Shown here piece by piece: positions 6,428 through 7,262 of a DNA stretch of 7,262 nucleotides. The position numbers were made by a program, and so were the translations under genes. The notes beneath the pieces were generated by a model. That model searched no databases. It was not told the DNA's origin and worked only from the letters and a program-made list of their open reading frames with translations. The DNA is from Pseudomonadota bacterium. GTDB lineage: Bacteria > Bdellovibrionota_B > Oligoflexia > Silvanigrellales > Silvanigrellaceae. Position 1 is the first letter of the stretch. Each line of letters begins with the position of its first letter. The DNA lies in contig JAIXXU010000075.1 of NCBI GenBank assembly GCA_027490595.1, forward strand, positions 1-7,262, read 5' to 3'.

Positions 6428-6445
6428 GGTACGGCCTAGCGTACC
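6428..6445. repeat. Perfect GGTACG/CGTACC inverted repeat at the start of the rnpA leader
   Basis: GGTACG, a six-base centre GCCTAG, and CGTACC form an exact 18-bp inverted repeat directly after the proposed -10 box, so it would cover the transcription start. It is much richer in G+C than its surroundings. It could be a repressor operator or a 5' hairpin protecting the mRNA. It is not followed by a real T-run (CTTCTT only), so an intrinsic terminator is less likely. Confidence 0.5.
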
Positions 6446-6496
6446 CTTCTTAAATAAAGCCAAGGATACCCATATTTTTAGAAAGATTTAACAATT

Positions 6497-6886
6497 ATGC
6501 TTTTAAAATGTGAGATAGCAAAACTTAGCAATCATCAAAAAGTCTTTGAAAAAGGACGGCGTTTTAAAAAACCTTCTTGTCAATTTATCTTTCTCACTGA
6601 GTTCAAGGAAACAAAAAGTTTTTGTCTTCATCTTTCTGTTCTTGCTATAAAAAAAATAGTAGGGAAAAAAGCCGTCTTGCGAAATTTAGCAAAAAGACGT
6701 CTTAAAGCAGCTGTCAGGGCTAGTCTCCAGGAATGCTTTCAAAGTTTACCATGCCTCAATGTTTCCCTTATTATCATGGCAAGCCCAAAGACAACGAGTT
6801 TGCCCTGGGAACAAATTTGTAGCGACGTACAAAACGCATTGCATGAAATTTCCAAGGAAATGAAACCGCATGATCCCCTTTCTTAA
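6497..6886 (+). CDS. rnpA: Ribonuclease P protein component
   Basis: RnpA is the small basic protein that binds the RNase P RNA and helps it remove the 5' leader of precursor tRNAs. The 129-residue product has the expected N-terminal pattern [14 protein letters not shown] at 10-23 and the family signature [18 protein letters not shown] at about 51-68, with normal length. Two details differ from the usual sequence: the RNR motif reads RNL (62-64), and the leader-contacting aromatic position two before QKVF is His13 rather than Phe. Basic residues elsewhere in the signature are kept, so activity is expected. The ribosome binding site is weak (AGAAAG about 11 nt before the ATG). yidD starts inside the last codons in another frame, the usual coupling. 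The rpmH gene normally found just upstream is absent. Confidence 0.93.
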   Translation: MLLKCEIAKLSNHQKVFEKGRRFKKPSCQFIFLTEFKETKSFCLHLSVLAIKKIVGKKAVLRNLAKRRLKAAVRASLQECFQSLPCLNVSLIIMASPKTTSLPWEQICSDVQNALHEISKEMKPHDPLS

Positions 6887-7139
6887 GAGTATAAAAAAAA
6901 AGATAGGAATAAGTACATTTCTCACTCGCCCCCTTCTTTGGTTCTTGATTCTTTTGCTAGAGCTGTATAGAAAGTGTATCTCTCCTGGTCTAGGTTCCAG
7001 GTGCCGGTTTTATCCCAGCTGTTCTGCTTATGCTCTGGAATCCTTAAGAAAGTATGGGCTAGTAAAAGGGCTAGGCAAATCTATGTTTCGTGTATGCCGA
7101 TGCCACCCTTTTTGCAAGGGCGGAGTGGATTACCCCTAG
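6870..7139 (+). CDS. yidD: Membrane protein insertion efficiency factor YidD
   Basis: YidD is a small inner-membrane-associated protein that assists YidC in membrane-protein insertion. The 89-residue product has an N-terminal amphipathic/hydrophobic segment (about 17-32), then the family core: [20 protein letters not shown] at 33-52, [10 protein letters not shown], and a CRCHPF block near the C-terminus. Length is typical (70-100). The start overlaps the last 17 bases of rnpA, with AAGGA 11 nt upstream located inside rnpA, so translation is coupled. The protein ends GGVDYP, while most homologues end GG-D-PVP and run on slightly; this looks like natural variation and not a frameshift. The probable yidC follows after 34 bp. 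Confidence 0.95.
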   Translation: MIPFLKSIKKKIGISTFLTRPLLWFLILLLELYRKCISPGLGSRCRFYPSCSAYALESLRKYGLVKGLGKSMFRVCRCHPFCKGGVDYP

Positions 7140-7173
7140 GCAAAATAAATTATTTTTAAAAAGGAATGCTCGT

Positions 7174-7262
7174 GTGAAAAAAGAATCCCTTGGCCTTATT
7201 GCAGGTATGATTCTTCTTTTTGGCTTCTATATAGCGGCCGAAAATTATTATATCAAAAAAAA
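7174..7262 (+). CDS. yidC: Probable membrane protein insertase YidC, N-terminal fragment (runs off right edge)
   Basis: Only 29 codons and two bases are visible. The GTG start has AAGGAA 7 nt upstream. The fragment begins with basic KKE, followed by one hydrophobic segment (about residues 6-22, SLGLIAGMILLFGFYIAAEN) that matches the short first transmembrane helix of Gram-negative YidC, which anchors a periplasmic domain. No conserved YidC domain is within the window, so the assignment rests mainly on position: yidC follows rnpA-yidD in a very widely conserved order. YidC inserts inner-membrane proteins alone or with SecYEG. The window ends inside a run of A bases. Confidence 0.75.
   Translation, partial: MKKESLGLIAGMILLFGFYIAAENYYIKK

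Noticed and set aside
7010..7018. DnaA-box-like TTATCCCAG, considered because rnpA is often near oriC
   Set aside because: It is a single imperfect copy inside the yidD coding sequence, with no cluster nearby and no dnaA or dnaN gene.

Overview
The window is an AT-rich stretch of bacterial chromosome made mostly of housekeeping genes, with one two-gene unit of unknown function. The organism is probably Gram-negative. It has a secreted FecR-type protein with a Sec signal peptide, a YidC/YidD insertion module and 2-oxoacid dehydrogenase subunits. The low G+C content and the FecR protein with a long acidic tail would fit a Bdellovibrionota or other deltaproteobacteria-like lineage, but this is inference and no marker in the window settles it.

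Left part (1-1239, minus strand): engB (ribosome-assembly GTPase), then a trmL-type tRNA 2'-O-methyltransferase whose GTG start overlaps the engB stop and which runs off the left edge. Both genes serve the translation apparatus. A divergent 132-bp spacer (1240-1371) holds a TATAAT-type promoter for the next unit.

Middle (1372-4067, plus strand): lpdA (E3, dihydrolipoamide dehydrogenase) and, 11 bp later, the lipoyl-bearing E2 acyltransferase of a 2-oxoacid dehydrogenase complex. E2 carries the acyl-lipoyl arm and E3 re-oxidises it to NADH. The E1 subunit is not in the window, so the substrate (pyruvate, 2-oxoglutarate or branched-chain 2-oxoacid) cannot be fixed from here. A short convergent spacer with a T-rich tail follows.

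Right-middle (4122-6249, minus strand): a FecR-domain exported protein followed 13 bp later by a 350-residue protein that I do not recognise. Together they look like one transcript, and this pair is the least explained part of the window.

Right end (6497-7262, plus strand): rnpA, yidD and the first 29 codons of a probable yidC. This is the conserved rnpA-yidD-yidC order, joining tRNA 5' maturation to membrane-protein insertion. The usual rpmH (ribosomal protein L34) upstream of rnpA is absent. The divergent spacer between the FecR unit and rnpA (6250-6496) instead holds candidate promoters on both strands, two perfect inverted repeats and a 10-bp-phased direct repeat.

No tRNA, rRNA, CRISPR array, insertion sequence or phage gene was seen. 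Apart from the FecR/unknown pair and the structured spacer upstream of rnpA, the region looks ordinary.
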